Under the pieces are notes generated by a model that was not told where the DNA came from, made no database searches, and saw only the letters and a program-made list of their open reading frames with translations. Positions 1 through 5,870 of a DNA stretch of 5,870 nucleotides are shown here, one piece after another. The first letter of the stretch is position 1. Each line of letters begins with the position of its first letter. Location: assembly GCA_007129635.1 (NCBI GenBank), contig SKVE01000457.1, positions 1 to 5,870 on the forward strand. Direction: 5' to 3'. This DNA is from Planctomycetaceae bacterium. Lineage in GTDB: Bacteria; Planctomycetota; Planctomycetia; Pirellulales; Pirellulaceae. The translations under genes were made by a program, and so were the position numbers.

Positions 1-690
1 GGTCGATGTCGCGATAAACCAGTAGTGCATGGTCGCCGGGCGCAACGGCACACCGTCGGCCGTCGTGAAGGGGATGCCCTGCGATTCGGCGAACACCTGG
101 GCGTTCATCCCCACGATCACATCGACGGGCGTGCCGGGGATCAGATTCGCGCTGAAGCCGGCCGATACACCGGCAAACGCCGCCGCCATGCCGATCAACG
201 GGTTCTTGCCGATCCCGACGTACAGCAATCCGGCCAAAGGGATCAGGATCAGGTAGCCCGCGTCGGTCGCCACCGAACTGGTGATCCCCAAAAACATCAG
301 CAGCAACGGCATCCAGGCTTCCGGGATGTGGCTGCCGATCCGTTTGATCAGTGCTGCCAACAGCCCGGAATGCTCGGCCACACCGATGGCCAGCATCACG
401 ACCAGGATCACCGCCAGCACTCCATTCCCGAAACCCAGCCAATTGTTCAGCAACGCGTTGTCGAAGATCCAACGGACATGTTCGGCCTGATACATGGGCA
501 GGATCGAATGCGTCACCGGTTGGCCGCCCGCGCCCAGCGTTTCGAATTGGTGCCCCCCCATCAACGCGGTCGTGAGGAAGGCCAAGGGGTAGAATGCCAT
601 GAAGATGATCACCGGATCGGGAATCCGATGTCCGACCCGTTCTACGAAGCCGGCGAAGGAATGGCTGAAACGTCGCTGGTTACTGCTCAT
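1..690 (-). CDS. AbgT-family transporter, N-terminal part (gene runs off left edge)
   Basis: Inner-membrane secondary transporter of the AbgT family, whose studied members import p-aminobenzoyl-glutamate (E. coli AbgT) or export sulfonamides and other drugs (MtrF, YdaH). Only the first 230 codons are present; full proteins are about 500 aa. The opening (FVERVGHRIPDP, residues 15-26) matches the family start WVERIGNKVPHP as I recall it for E. coli AbgT. Hydrophobic segments lie at about 27-44, 89-104, 126-158 and 165-186. Conserved-looking stretches are SSVATDAGYLILIP (138-151) and AGVSAGFSANLIPGTP (173-188), the family's SSDAA and GFTANL regions. The start at 690 is chosen because the distance to FVERVG fits relatives; in-frame ATGs at 729 and 777 are possible, but the latter would overlap the plus-strand promoter candidate. 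No strong Shine-Dalgarno precedes 690 (only GGGG). It is divergent from the hydrolase genes. Family call is firm; substrate and direction of transport are unknown. Confidence 0.9.
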   Translation of the reverse strand, partial: MSSNQRRFSHSFAGFVERVGHRIPDPVIIFMAFYPLAFLTTALMGGHQFETLGAGGQPVTHSILPMYQAEHVRWIFDNALLNNWLGFGNGVLAVILVVMLAIGVAEHSGLLAALIKRIGSHIPEAWMPLLLMFLGITSSVATDAGYLILIPLAGLLYVGIGKNPLIGMAAAFAGVSAGFSANLIPGTPVDVIVGMNAQVFAESQGIPFTTADGVPLRPATMHYWFIATST

Positions 691-731
691 AAAGCTTGCC
701 CCACGGTACCGCTGCTTAGCAATGGCCATGT

Positions 732-760
732 AGCATACCGCCTTTCGCTGTCGTTGGCCA
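732..760 (-). promoter_or_regulatory. Weak candidate promoter for the AbgT-type transporter
   Basis: On the minus strand a TGGCCA box (755-760, 4 of 6 to TTGACA) is followed after 17 nt by TATGCT (732-737, 4 of 6 to TATAAT). Transcription would begin near 725, leaving a leader of about 35 nt before the ATG at 690 and excluding the upstream ATGs at 729 and 777. Matches this weak occur by chance, so position and spacing are the only support. Confidence 0.22.
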
Positions 761-763
761 TCC

Positions 764-791
764 TTGACATGCACCATTATCAGCGGACAAT
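764..791 (+). promoter_or_regulatory. Candidate sigma70-type promoter for the exported-hydrolase genes
   Basis: A perfect -35 box TTGACA (764-769) is followed after 16 nt by GACAAT (786-791, 4 of 6 to TATAAT). An alternative -10 is AATGAT (789-794) at a longer 19-nt spacing. The site lies in the divergent gap and would give a leader of roughly 70-75 nt before the ATG at 872. The perfect -35 box in GC-rich DNA and its location support it; planctomycete promoter consensus is not well enough known to be sure. Confidence 0.45.
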
Positions 792-871
792 GATTACAGG
801 ACGCATCGCCCCCCGCCTTGAAGGCATCGCGTTACGACGGACAAGCATGACCAACCACGGGAGTTTTCATC

Positions 872-3640
872 ATGACCAGGCCGCTCGCTTGTAGGGTACC
901 TGTTGCGGCACTTTCGGCGTGGGCGACGCTCTTCGCATGGTCCTCGGTCGAGGCCGCGGATGTGCTGGTGATCGACGACTTCGAGTACGCCGATGCTTCA
1001 GCGGCTGGGGCGCAATGGCGGATTGCGGAAGATTCCACGCCGGTGCAGGTCATGTCGCGACCGACGCCGGCGGGAACCACGGCTTTGAAGCTGCCCTGCG
1101 ACTTTTCTCGTCAGCGGCGAAACGATCGCGCCGTATACGACCGCGATGTGGATCTGGACCTGGTCGGTTACGGAACCATCGTTTTCGACTTTTACGCCCA
1201 GGACCCGGCCCCGGTGCGCGGCGGCACGCTCTATTTCCGTTCGGGTGACGGCTGGTACGGAGCGGGGTTTGGTATCCAGCGTGGCTGGAATCGCATCCGG
1301 CTGGGAAAGGGCGCGTTTCGTAGCGAGGGCAGTCCCGCAGGCTGGGACCGTGTCGACCGAGTCCGTCTCGCGATCTGGAAGTCTCGCGATCTGGATACCG
1401 TCTGTGCCATCGACCACCTGCACGCGCGTAGCGAGTCGATTGTGGTGGTCGCAGGACGCAGCGGTACAGCCGACTCCCAGGCCACTCGCGACACGGCCGA
1501 ACGTGTCGGGGATCTGCTGGACGCCGCAGGCATCCCGCATGGGATCCACAGCAGCGACGACGTGATCGCCGGCGCGCTGCAAGGACGGCGACTGGCCATC
1601 TTTGCCTACAGCCCCGGCATGGAGGACCAGGAAGCGGCCCAGATCCGCGAGTTCGTCGACGCGGGCGGTCGAGTGGTTTTTTTCTACTCCATCCGTCGCG
1701 ATCTGGCCGAGATGCTGGGCTTGTCGGACTCTTCGTACCGCAGTCGTCGGCGGCCCGGCGAGTTCGACCAGGTGGTGTTCGACACGGAGGCGGTGCGGGG
1801 TCTGCCCGAACAGATCTTCCAGGCTTCTTGGAACATCACCGTCGCTCGACCCACCGACCACAACGCTCGGGTGATCGGTTGGTGGCAGGATGCCGAGGGA
1901 AATCGAGGCGAACCGGCGGTCATCGTCAGCGATCGGGGCGCCTTCATGGGGCATATCCTGACGGGCGAGGACTTGGGAGCCAAACAAGATTTCCTGTTGG
2001 CGCTGATCGGGCACTTTGAACCGGACGCATGGCGATATGCCGCCCATCATGCTGCGACCGGTGCGGTGCGGGTCGGGCCGTTCACCGAACGGGCGGAGTT
2101 GGAAGCGTTCCTGCAGCAGCGAGCCCCCGCAACACCGCATCCCGACCAGATCCGCGAGCACTGGCAGCGGGCTGAGGCGGATGCGGCGACGATGATGCAA
2201 TTGCTGGACGACCAGCGATACCAGGAGGTCATCGCTCGATCGGCTCAGGTGCGAAACTCGTTGGCCCAGGCTTATGTGCTGGCTCATCGACCGCGGGACG
2301 GCGAATTCCGTGCCGTATGGAATCACTCGGGCACCGGGGATCTCGCCAGTTGGGATGACGCCATGCGGGCGTTGTCGGAAGCCGGTTTCAACGCGGTGGT
2401 GCCGAACATGTGGTGGGGGGGTGTGGCTCATTACGCCAGCGATCTGCTACCACGGTCCGCGACCTTCCGAGAACAAGGCGATCAGATTGCTCAGGCGGTC
2501 GAGGCCGGGAAGCGATATGGGATCGAGGTCCATCCGTGGAAGGTCAACTATCGCTTGGGGAATACCACCCGCGAGTTCACTCGGCAGATGCGCGAGGCGG
2601 GCCGCCTGCAGATGAAGGTGAATGGGGAAGTCACCGAGTGGCTGTGCCCTTCGCACCCGAAGAACCAGCAACTGGAAATCGACACGATGGTCGAGGTGGC
2701 TCGGAATTATGATGTCGATGGCGTGCATTTCGACTATATCCGCTATCCGGGCGAAGACTCGTGCTACTGTGATGGATGCCGCGAACGATTCGAGGCGGAT
2801 CTGGGCCAGACCGTCCAGGATTGGCCAAACGACTGTTATCGCGGCGATTTGGCCGACGCCTATCGCGATTGGCGTTGCGAACAGATCAATACCGTGGTGG
2901 AAAGAACAGCGCGGCAGGTGCGGGCCATCAAGCCCCACGTGAAAATCTCGGCGGCCGTCTTCAGTGGTTACCCAGGCACCAAACGCTCGATCGGCCAGGA
3001 CTGGGTTCATTGGTGCCGGGAAGGCTGGTTGGATTTTGTATGCCCCATGAATTACACCACGATCGACAGCAGCTTTCAGAGCATGACGGCCGGCCAGATG
3101 GGCCATCTGCAGGGCGCGGTGCCGCTGGTCACCGGCATCGGGCACTGGCGCATCTCCGACGAACAGGCGATCGGCCAGGCCGAGATCTCCCGCCGATCGG
3201 GCTCTGATGGCTTCATCCTGTTCAATATGGGCGCAGTACTGGGCCAGCGCGGCCTGCCGAAGTTTGGTCGCGCGATGACCTCGACTCCCGCAAGCCCGCC
3301 GCACAACGGGCCGGTGATCCGGTTCCACAGCTCCGTAGATGATGACCAGCCGGTGCCCGAGGTTCCCACGGAAGCCATGACGTTAGAGGTTACCATGGCG
3401 GGGCTGGGCGAACATCGTCGTCCGGCGACCGCCGTTCAAGGAAGGCTGCAGGTCGAGGATCCGTATGGCCAAGTCCTCAGCGTTCTGATGGATTTGCCGG
3501 AATTGGGCGAAAGCGTTTCGCTGACCATTCCGCGTCAATCGGGGACGTTTCGTGTGGGCGCGCTGGGAGAGTTGACCTTTGACGACGGTTCCACCCAGCG
3601 ATTCCTGGTACGCAGTCGTCCCTACCGTTTCACCGAGTAA
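872..3640 (+). CDS. Exported multidomain glycosidase-like protein (GHL10/DUF187-type barrel)
   Basis: A 922-aa protein with a signal peptide (residues 1-28; hydrophobic core about 9-23, cleavage near VEA/AD). Residues 30-187 look like a beta-sandwich of the carbohydrate-binding or CIA30 sort (IDDFEY at the start, many Trp/Gly beta strands). Residues 189-385 look like a flavodoxin/GATase1-like alpha-beta module (IVVVAGR, LAIFAYSPG, GGRVVFFYS). A helical linker (about 415-472) leads to the glycosidase-like barrel, about 477-790: FRAVWNHSG (479-487), EVHPWKVN (552-559), WLCPSHP (590-596), VDGVHFDYIRYP (615-626) and DFVCPMNYT (721-729). The D-G-x-H-F-D motif, with D616, H619 and D621 as likely active-site residues, is the hallmark of GHL10 and related barrels; E. 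coli DigH (YddW), a peptidoglycan glycosidase, is a studied relative. Residues 830-922 look like an Ig-type beta domain. GGGAG (859-863) lies 8 nt before the ATG. It is about twice the length of single-barrel relatives. Substrate unknown; the barrel call is good, the two N-terminal domain calls are moderate. Confidence 0.88.
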   Translation: MTRPLACRVPVAALSAWATLFAWSSVEAADVLVIDDFEYADASAAGAQWRIAEDSTPVQVMSRPTPAGTTALKLPCDFSRQRRNDRAVYDRDVDLDLVGYGTIVFDFYAQDPAPVRGGTLYFRSGDGWYGAGFGIQRGWNRIRLGKGAFRSEGSPAGWDRVDRVRLAIWKSRDLDTVCAIDHLHARSESIVVVAGRSGTADSQATRDTAERVGDLLDAAGIPHGIHSSDDVIAGALQGRRLAIFAYSPGMEDQEAAQIREFVDAGGRVVFFYSIRRDLAEMLGLSDSSYRSRRRPGEFDQVVFDTEAVRGLPEQIFQASWNITVARPTDHNARVIGWWQDAEGNRGEPAVIVSDRGAFMGHILTGEDLGAKQDFLLALIGHFEPDAWRYAAHHAATGAVRVGPFTERAELEAFLQQRAPATPHPDQIREHWQRAEADAATMMQLLDDQRYQEVIARSAQVRNSLAQAYVLAHRPRDGEFRAVWNHSGTGDLASWDDAMRALSEAGFNAVVPNMWWGGVAHYASDLLPRSATFREQGDQIAQAVEAGKRYGIEVHPWKVNYRLGNTTREFTRQMREAGRLQMKVNGEVTEWLCPSHPKNQQLEIDTMVEVARNYDVDGVHFDYIRYPGEDSCYCDGCRERFEADLGQTVQDWPNDCYRGDLADAYRDWRCEQINTVVERTARQVRAIKPHVKISAAVFSGYPGTKRSIGQDWVHWCREGWLDFVCPMNYTTIDSSFQSMTAGQMGHLQGAVPLVTGIGHWRISDEQAIGQAEISRRSGSDGFILFNMGAVLGQRGLPKFGRAMTSTPASPPHNGPVIRFHSSVDDDQPVPEVPTEAMTLEVTMAGLGEHRRPATAVQGRLQVEDPYGQVLSVLMDLPELGESVSLTIPRQSGTFRVGALGELTFDDGSTQRFLVRSRPYRFTE

Positions 3641-3658
3641 GATCACGAACCCCATAAC

Positions 3659-3667
3659 AAAGGAGGT
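3659..3667 (+). promoter_or_regulatory. Near-perfect Shine-Dalgarno for the PHP gene
   Basis: AAAGGAGGTG-type sequence complementary to the 16S rRNA 3' end over about nine bases, ending about 9 nt before the ATG at 3677. It sits within the 36-nt gap after the stop codon of the preceding gene and fixes the start of the PHP gene. It is clearly stronger than the sites in front of the other genes in the window. Confidence 0.8.
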
Positions 3668-3676
3668 GTTGTTCTC

Positions 3677-4825
3677 ATGTTGCAACAAACAAATCGATGG
3701 ATGAGCGTTTCCGTATTTCTGGCTCTGGGTCTGATCGCGATGTTGGGTCGACCGTCGTCAGCGGAAGCCGAATCAGAGCAACCCAGCGTGGTCAAGAATC
3801 CGTATGCCGGTGTGAATTGGGATCAGGTGAAGAACTTCAAGGCGAACCTGCACTCACACACCATTTACAGTGATGGACGCGCCGAGCCCGAAGAACTGGT
3901 CCAGATTTATGCCGAAGCCGGATATCACATCCTGGCGATCACGGATCATGATAATTATCACACCATGCGAGAGGGCGAGCGGGAGACGCAGCCGACGCAT
4001 GAAACCACCTGGCCGTGGACGGATTGGATCGACGAACAACCGTCGCAAATCTGGAAACGCAATGGCGTAGAAACCTCGGCGCTCTATCCCGCGCTGGGTC
4101 AACATGGCATGCTGGCGATCCGTGGTAATGAATTGACATCGGATCCGCACATCGTCAGCCTGTTTAACGAATGCGGGTTCACCGAGCGGCATCGAGTTCC
4201 CAATCGGGACCATGATCGCGAGCGTCTCGGATGCGTTCAAGCGAAACAAGGTTTGGCCTACTGGGCGCATCCGGCTCACTACGTCCCCGGAGGAAGCTGG
4301 GAAGATCGCGGGTTTCCGTGGGACCAGGCCCTCGAATACTTCGGCGGTCTGATCGCAGAATTCGATACCTTGGTGGGCATCGAAATGCAGATGCGCGGTC
4401 GCATCGAGCTAGAAGAGGAACTGTTCGACAAGCTGTTGGCCGCCTACTATCGCGAGCACGACATCTTTATCATGGGCAGCGACGATACTCACGGCACGTC
4501 CGTTTCCCCCACCGCCACGATCACGATTGTGCTGGCCGAACAGCTCACGGAACCATCCGTGCGGCATGCGTTGGAAAATGGCCATACGTTCGTCGGGTCC
4601 CGCACCGAGGTATTGCCGGTGTTCCGTCGGGTCACCGTCGATGATGCAGCGAAGACGATCTCCGTCCAGATCGACAACCACGATGGCATCACCTGGATTC
4701 AGGACGGAGAACCGGTCCACACAGGCGATTCGATCGATTATTCCGAGATGAAGGATGCCCTGCTGCGATTCCGCGTCCAAGTGGGCCAGGTGGTGTTCCT
4801 ATCGCAAGCGTTCCACATCCAGTAA
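3677..4825 (+). CDS. Secreted PHP-domain metallohydrolase (CehA/McbA-like)
   Basis: A 382-aa exported member of the PHP (polymerase and histidinol phosphatase) superfamily, whose enzymes use a two- or three-metal centre to hydrolyse phosphoesters or, in CehA, a carbamate. The signal peptide is residues 1-31 (core VSVFLALGLIAML, cleavage near AEA/ES), so it acts in the periplasm or outside. The metal-ligand set appears complete: HSH with SDG (H59, H61, D66), ITDHD (D90, H91), RGNE (E152), H158, AHPAH (H198), and GSDDTH (D270, H272). Residues about 312-382 form a C-terminal beta-rich tail (VTVDDAAKTISVQI and on) of a kind seen in secreted PHP proteins. It starts 36 nt after the glycosidase-like gene, with a very strong ribosome site, so co-transcription is likely. 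It has no polymerase or histidinol phosphatase context. Fold and metal dependence are well supported; substrate is unknown. Confidence 0.9.
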   Translation: MLQQTNRWMSVSVFLALGLIAMLGRPSSAEAESEQPSVVKNPYAGVNWDQVKNFKANLHSHTIYSDGRAEPEELVQIYAEAGYHILAITDHDNYHTMREGERETQPTHETTWPWTDWIDEQPSQIWKRNGVETSALYPALGQHGMLAIRGNELTSDPHIVSLFNECGFTERHRVPNRDHDRERLGCVQAKQGLAYWAHPAHYVPGGSWEDRGFPWDQALEYFGGLIAEFDTLVGIEMQMRGRIELEEELFDKLLAAYYREHDIFIMGSDDTHGTSVSPTATITIVLAEQLTEPSVRHALENGHTFVGSRTEVLPVFRRVTVDDAAKTISVQIDNHDGITWIQDGEPVHTGDSIDYSEMKDALLRFRVQVGQVVFLSQAFHIQ

Positions 4826-4855
4826 GGTGTCGCGAAAGCCTGCGCAGATTGCCCG

Positions 4856-4890
4856 AATAAAAAAGAGGAGCCGACTTGGCGGTCGGCTCC
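4856..4890 (-). terminator. Minus-strand intrinsic terminator (perfect 9-bp hairpin plus T tract)
   Basis: GGAGCCGAC (4867-4875) and GTCGGCTCC (4882-4890) form a perfect 9-bp stem with a 6-nt loop. Read on the minus strand the hairpin is followed at once by TCTTTTTTATT (4866 down to 4856), a textbook Rho-independent terminator. On the plus strand there is an A tract before the stem but no T tract after it, so termination of the operon here should be weak. It begins 42 nt after the PHP stop codon and ends 18 nt before the ATG of the SGNH gene. It could stop antisense transcription or protect the 3' end of the upstream message. Confidence 0.7.
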
Positions 4891-4894
4891 CGCT

Positions 4895-4899
4895 GGGAG
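4895..4899 (+). promoter_or_regulatory. Shine-Dalgarno that selects the ATG at 4909 for the SGNH gene
   Basis: GGGAG ends 9 nt before the ATG at 4909. It lies just outside the hairpin at 4867-4890, so it should be accessible. It favours this ATG over an in-frame TTG at 4876, which lies in the hairpin loop. Confidence 0.6.
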
Positions 4900-4908
4900 A
4901 CCTTGAAG

Positions 4909-5592
4909 ATGTTGATACGATGGCTGCTGCTGGGAATCGTCCTGCCCGTATCGTGTGCCCCGATCAGCGCGTACCGGGATCTGCCTCGTGTACGGGCTTG
5001 GGAGCCGACGATCGCGGCGTTCGAGGAATTGGATCGGAACACGACGTACCCGGACGATGCAATCCTGTTCGCAGGCAGTTCCAGCATCCGGTTATGGACC
5101 AGTCTGGCTGAGGACATGGCGCCGTATCCGGTGATCCAGCGCGGCTACGGTGGGGCTCGTTGCTGCGATTTGGCCGTTTACGCCGATCGGATCTTGCACC
5201 CTCATCGCCCGCGAGCGATCGTGCTGTTTATCGCCAATGACATCGCGGGCCGGGACGGGGACAAGACGCCCGATGAAGTGCTGGAATTGTTTCGATACAT
5301 CGTCGAACGCATCCGTATCACTGGCCCAGAGACTCCCGTGTTCTGGATCGCCATCACCCCTACCGAATCCCGCTGGCAGGCCTGGCCGAAGATCCGTGAA
5401 TTGAACCAAAAGATTCACGACCACTGTGCACAGCATCCGCACCTGCACTACATCGCCACCGAAGATCAGTTCCTGACCGATCAGGGGCGCCCCCGTGCGG
5501 ACTTATTCCGAGACGATCGCCTGCATCTGAACGACGCCGGATACCGAGTGTGGACCCGCATCGTCCGTCGCGAACTGGACCGGGTGTTTTGA
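4909..5592 (+). CDS. Exported SGNH/GDSL-type hydrolase
   Basis: A 227-aa SGNH-fold hydrolase, a family of esterases, lipases and carbohydrate deacetylases using a Ser-His-Asp triad. The N-terminus (MLIRWLLLGIVLPVSCAP) is a signal peptide; C16 could be lipidated, but the lipobox is poor (PVSC). Block I is ILFAGSSSIRLW (52-63), with S58 the likely nucleophile in G-S-S where most relatives have G-D-S. Block II is QRGYGG (77-82), block III IANDIAG (108-114) with N110, and block V DDRLHLNDAGY (202-212) with D203 and H206. The length is normal for a single-domain member. The start at 4909 has GGGAG upstream and gives a clean signal peptide; a TTG at 4876 would only add 11 residues encoded by hairpin sequence. 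It follows the PHP gene by 83 nt on the same strand, so it may share its transcript. It resembles exported planctomycete GDSL proteins as I know them; its ester substrate cannot be told. Confidence 0.88.
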   Translation: MLIRWLLLGIVLPVSCAPISAYRDLPRVRAWEPTIAAFEELDRNTTYPDDAILFAGSSSIRLWTSLAEDMAPYPVIQRGYGGARCCDLAVYADRILHPHRPRAIVLFIANDIAGRDGDKTPDEVLELFRYIVERIRITGPETPVFWIAITPTESRWQAWPKIRELNQKIHDHCAQHPHLHYIATEDQFLTDQGRPRADLFRDDRLHLNDAGYRVWTRIVRRELDRVF

Positions 5593-5870
5593 TCCTCTTG
5601 GTGCCATCCTTTTATATTGGTGCCACCGATCGGCGGGAGTCTGCATCGGGCGGACCATCTTCGCAAGCCGCGCGGTGGGGCGAAGGACTTATCCCGGGAA
5701 CATTGCTATCGGTTGAGCTTCTGCTGCGGTCGCGAAGGCTGCCGGAAATGACTGCCCCTGCCCTCGGTGCGGTTTCTGGGCCGTAAGCACCGTTCGAGAA
5801 ATAACTGTCCAGTGTCTCCTCGCCCCTCGTGGGAGAGGGCAGGGTGAGGGGCCAGAAAGTGCGTCAGTTA
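5593..5870 (+). other. Gene-free stretch after the SGNH gene
   Basis: No open frame here has a convincing start, family motif or ribosome site. Visible structure: the 9-mer TTGGTGCCA occurs twice (5598-5606 and 5617-5625); CCGATCGG (5626-5633) is a short perfect palindrome; CGGTGC (5765-5770) pairs with GCACCG (5787-5792) around a 16-nt loop; and a GC-rich repeat-like segment lies at 5815-5852. No hairpin followed by a T tract is present, so no plus-strand intrinsic terminator was identified. Confidence 0.6.
5815..5852. repeat. GC-rich palindromic intergenic repeat-like element
   Basis: GCCCCTC (5822-5828) and GAGGGGC (5846-5852) form a perfect 7-bp inverted repeat around GTGGGAGAGGGCAGGGT. 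A competing pairing is TCTCC (5815-5819) with GGAGA (5832-5836). The read CCCTCACCCTGCCCTCTCCC on the minus strand resembles a GC-rich palindromic repeat scattered between genes in many bacterial genomes, planctomycetes among them (from memory). Only one copy is in the window, so repeat status cannot be shown here. Confidence 0.5.

Noticed and set aside
727..777. In-frame upstream ATGs (729 and 777) for the AbgT-type gene
   Set aside because: They would add 13 or 29 unconserved-looking residues before the family's usual N-terminus, and the farther one overlaps the plus-strand promoter candidate. The one at 729 cannot be fully excluded.
25..894. Long plus-strand open frame (289 codons) across the left region
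   Set aside because: It is antisense to the AbgT-type gene. Its product is rich in Arg, His, Gln and Asp with no family motif, as expected for a shadow frame in GC-rich DNA.
998..2431. Minus-strand open frame of 477 codons
   Set aside because: It lies wholly inside the 922-aa gene on the other strand, which has a signal peptide and recognisable domains. The antisense product has no recognisable motif.
2447..3328. Minus-strand open frame of 293 codons
   Set aside because: It is antisense to the glycosidase-like barrel and covers its conserved FDYIRYP and CPMNY motifs; no ribosome site or motif of its own was seen.
4876..4908. TTG start that would extend the SGNH protein by 11 residues
   Set aside because: The TTG lies in the loop of a stable hairpin and the added residues precede a normal signal peptide. 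The ATG at 4909 has its own GGGAG site at good spacing.
5550..5786. Plus-strand open frame of 78 codons at the right side
   Set aside because: It begins inside the SGNH gene in another frame, has no ribosome site and shows no motif.
5765..5792. Possible terminator formed by CGGTGC and GCACCG
   Set aside because: The stem is only 6 bp with a 16-nt loop and no T tract on either strand.

Overview
The window looks like chromosomal DNA from a GC-rich, Gram-negative-type bacterium, most likely a planctomycete of the Pirellulaceae kind. This is inferred from gene style only: large exported proteins that pair a beta-sandwich domain with a glycosidase-like barrel, a secreted PHP hydrolase, a planctomycete-type SGNH esterase, and a GC-rich palindromic intergenic repeat. 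No rRNA, tRNA or marker gene is present, so the taxonomy is tentative. No mobile element, CRISPR array or phage gene was seen.

Layout: (1) Bases 1-690, minus strand, hold the N-terminal 230 codons of an AbgT-family membrane transporter whose C-terminus lies beyond the left edge. (2) Bases 691-871 are a divergent intergenic region. It carries a candidate sigma70-type promoter for the plus strand (TTGACA, 16 nt, GACAAT) and a weaker one for the transporter. (3) Bases 872-5592 hold three plus-strand genes, each starting with an export signal: a 922-aa multidomain glycosidase-like protein (GHL10/DUF187 type), a 382-aa secreted PHP (CehA/McbA-like) metallohydrolase, and a 227-aa SGNH/GDSL hydrolase. 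The gaps are 36 and 83 nt; the second contains a perfect 9-bp hairpin that reads as an intrinsic terminator on the minus strand. (4) Bases 5593-5870 contain no gene I can support, but carry a short direct repeat and a GC-rich palindromic repeat-like segment near the right edge.

How the genes may work together (inference): the three plus-strand products would all act outside the cytoplasm. A glycan-binding/glycosidase-like enzyme, a metal-dependent hydrolase that could cleave phosphoester or other bonds, and an esterase/deacetylase-type hydrolase could jointly process a decorated glycan, either environmental polysaccharide or envelope material. The AbgT-type transporter points away from them and need not belong to the pathway. 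No substrate can be read from the sequence. The trio is the most interesting part of the window, but each member belongs to a known fold family, so I do not claim a new system.
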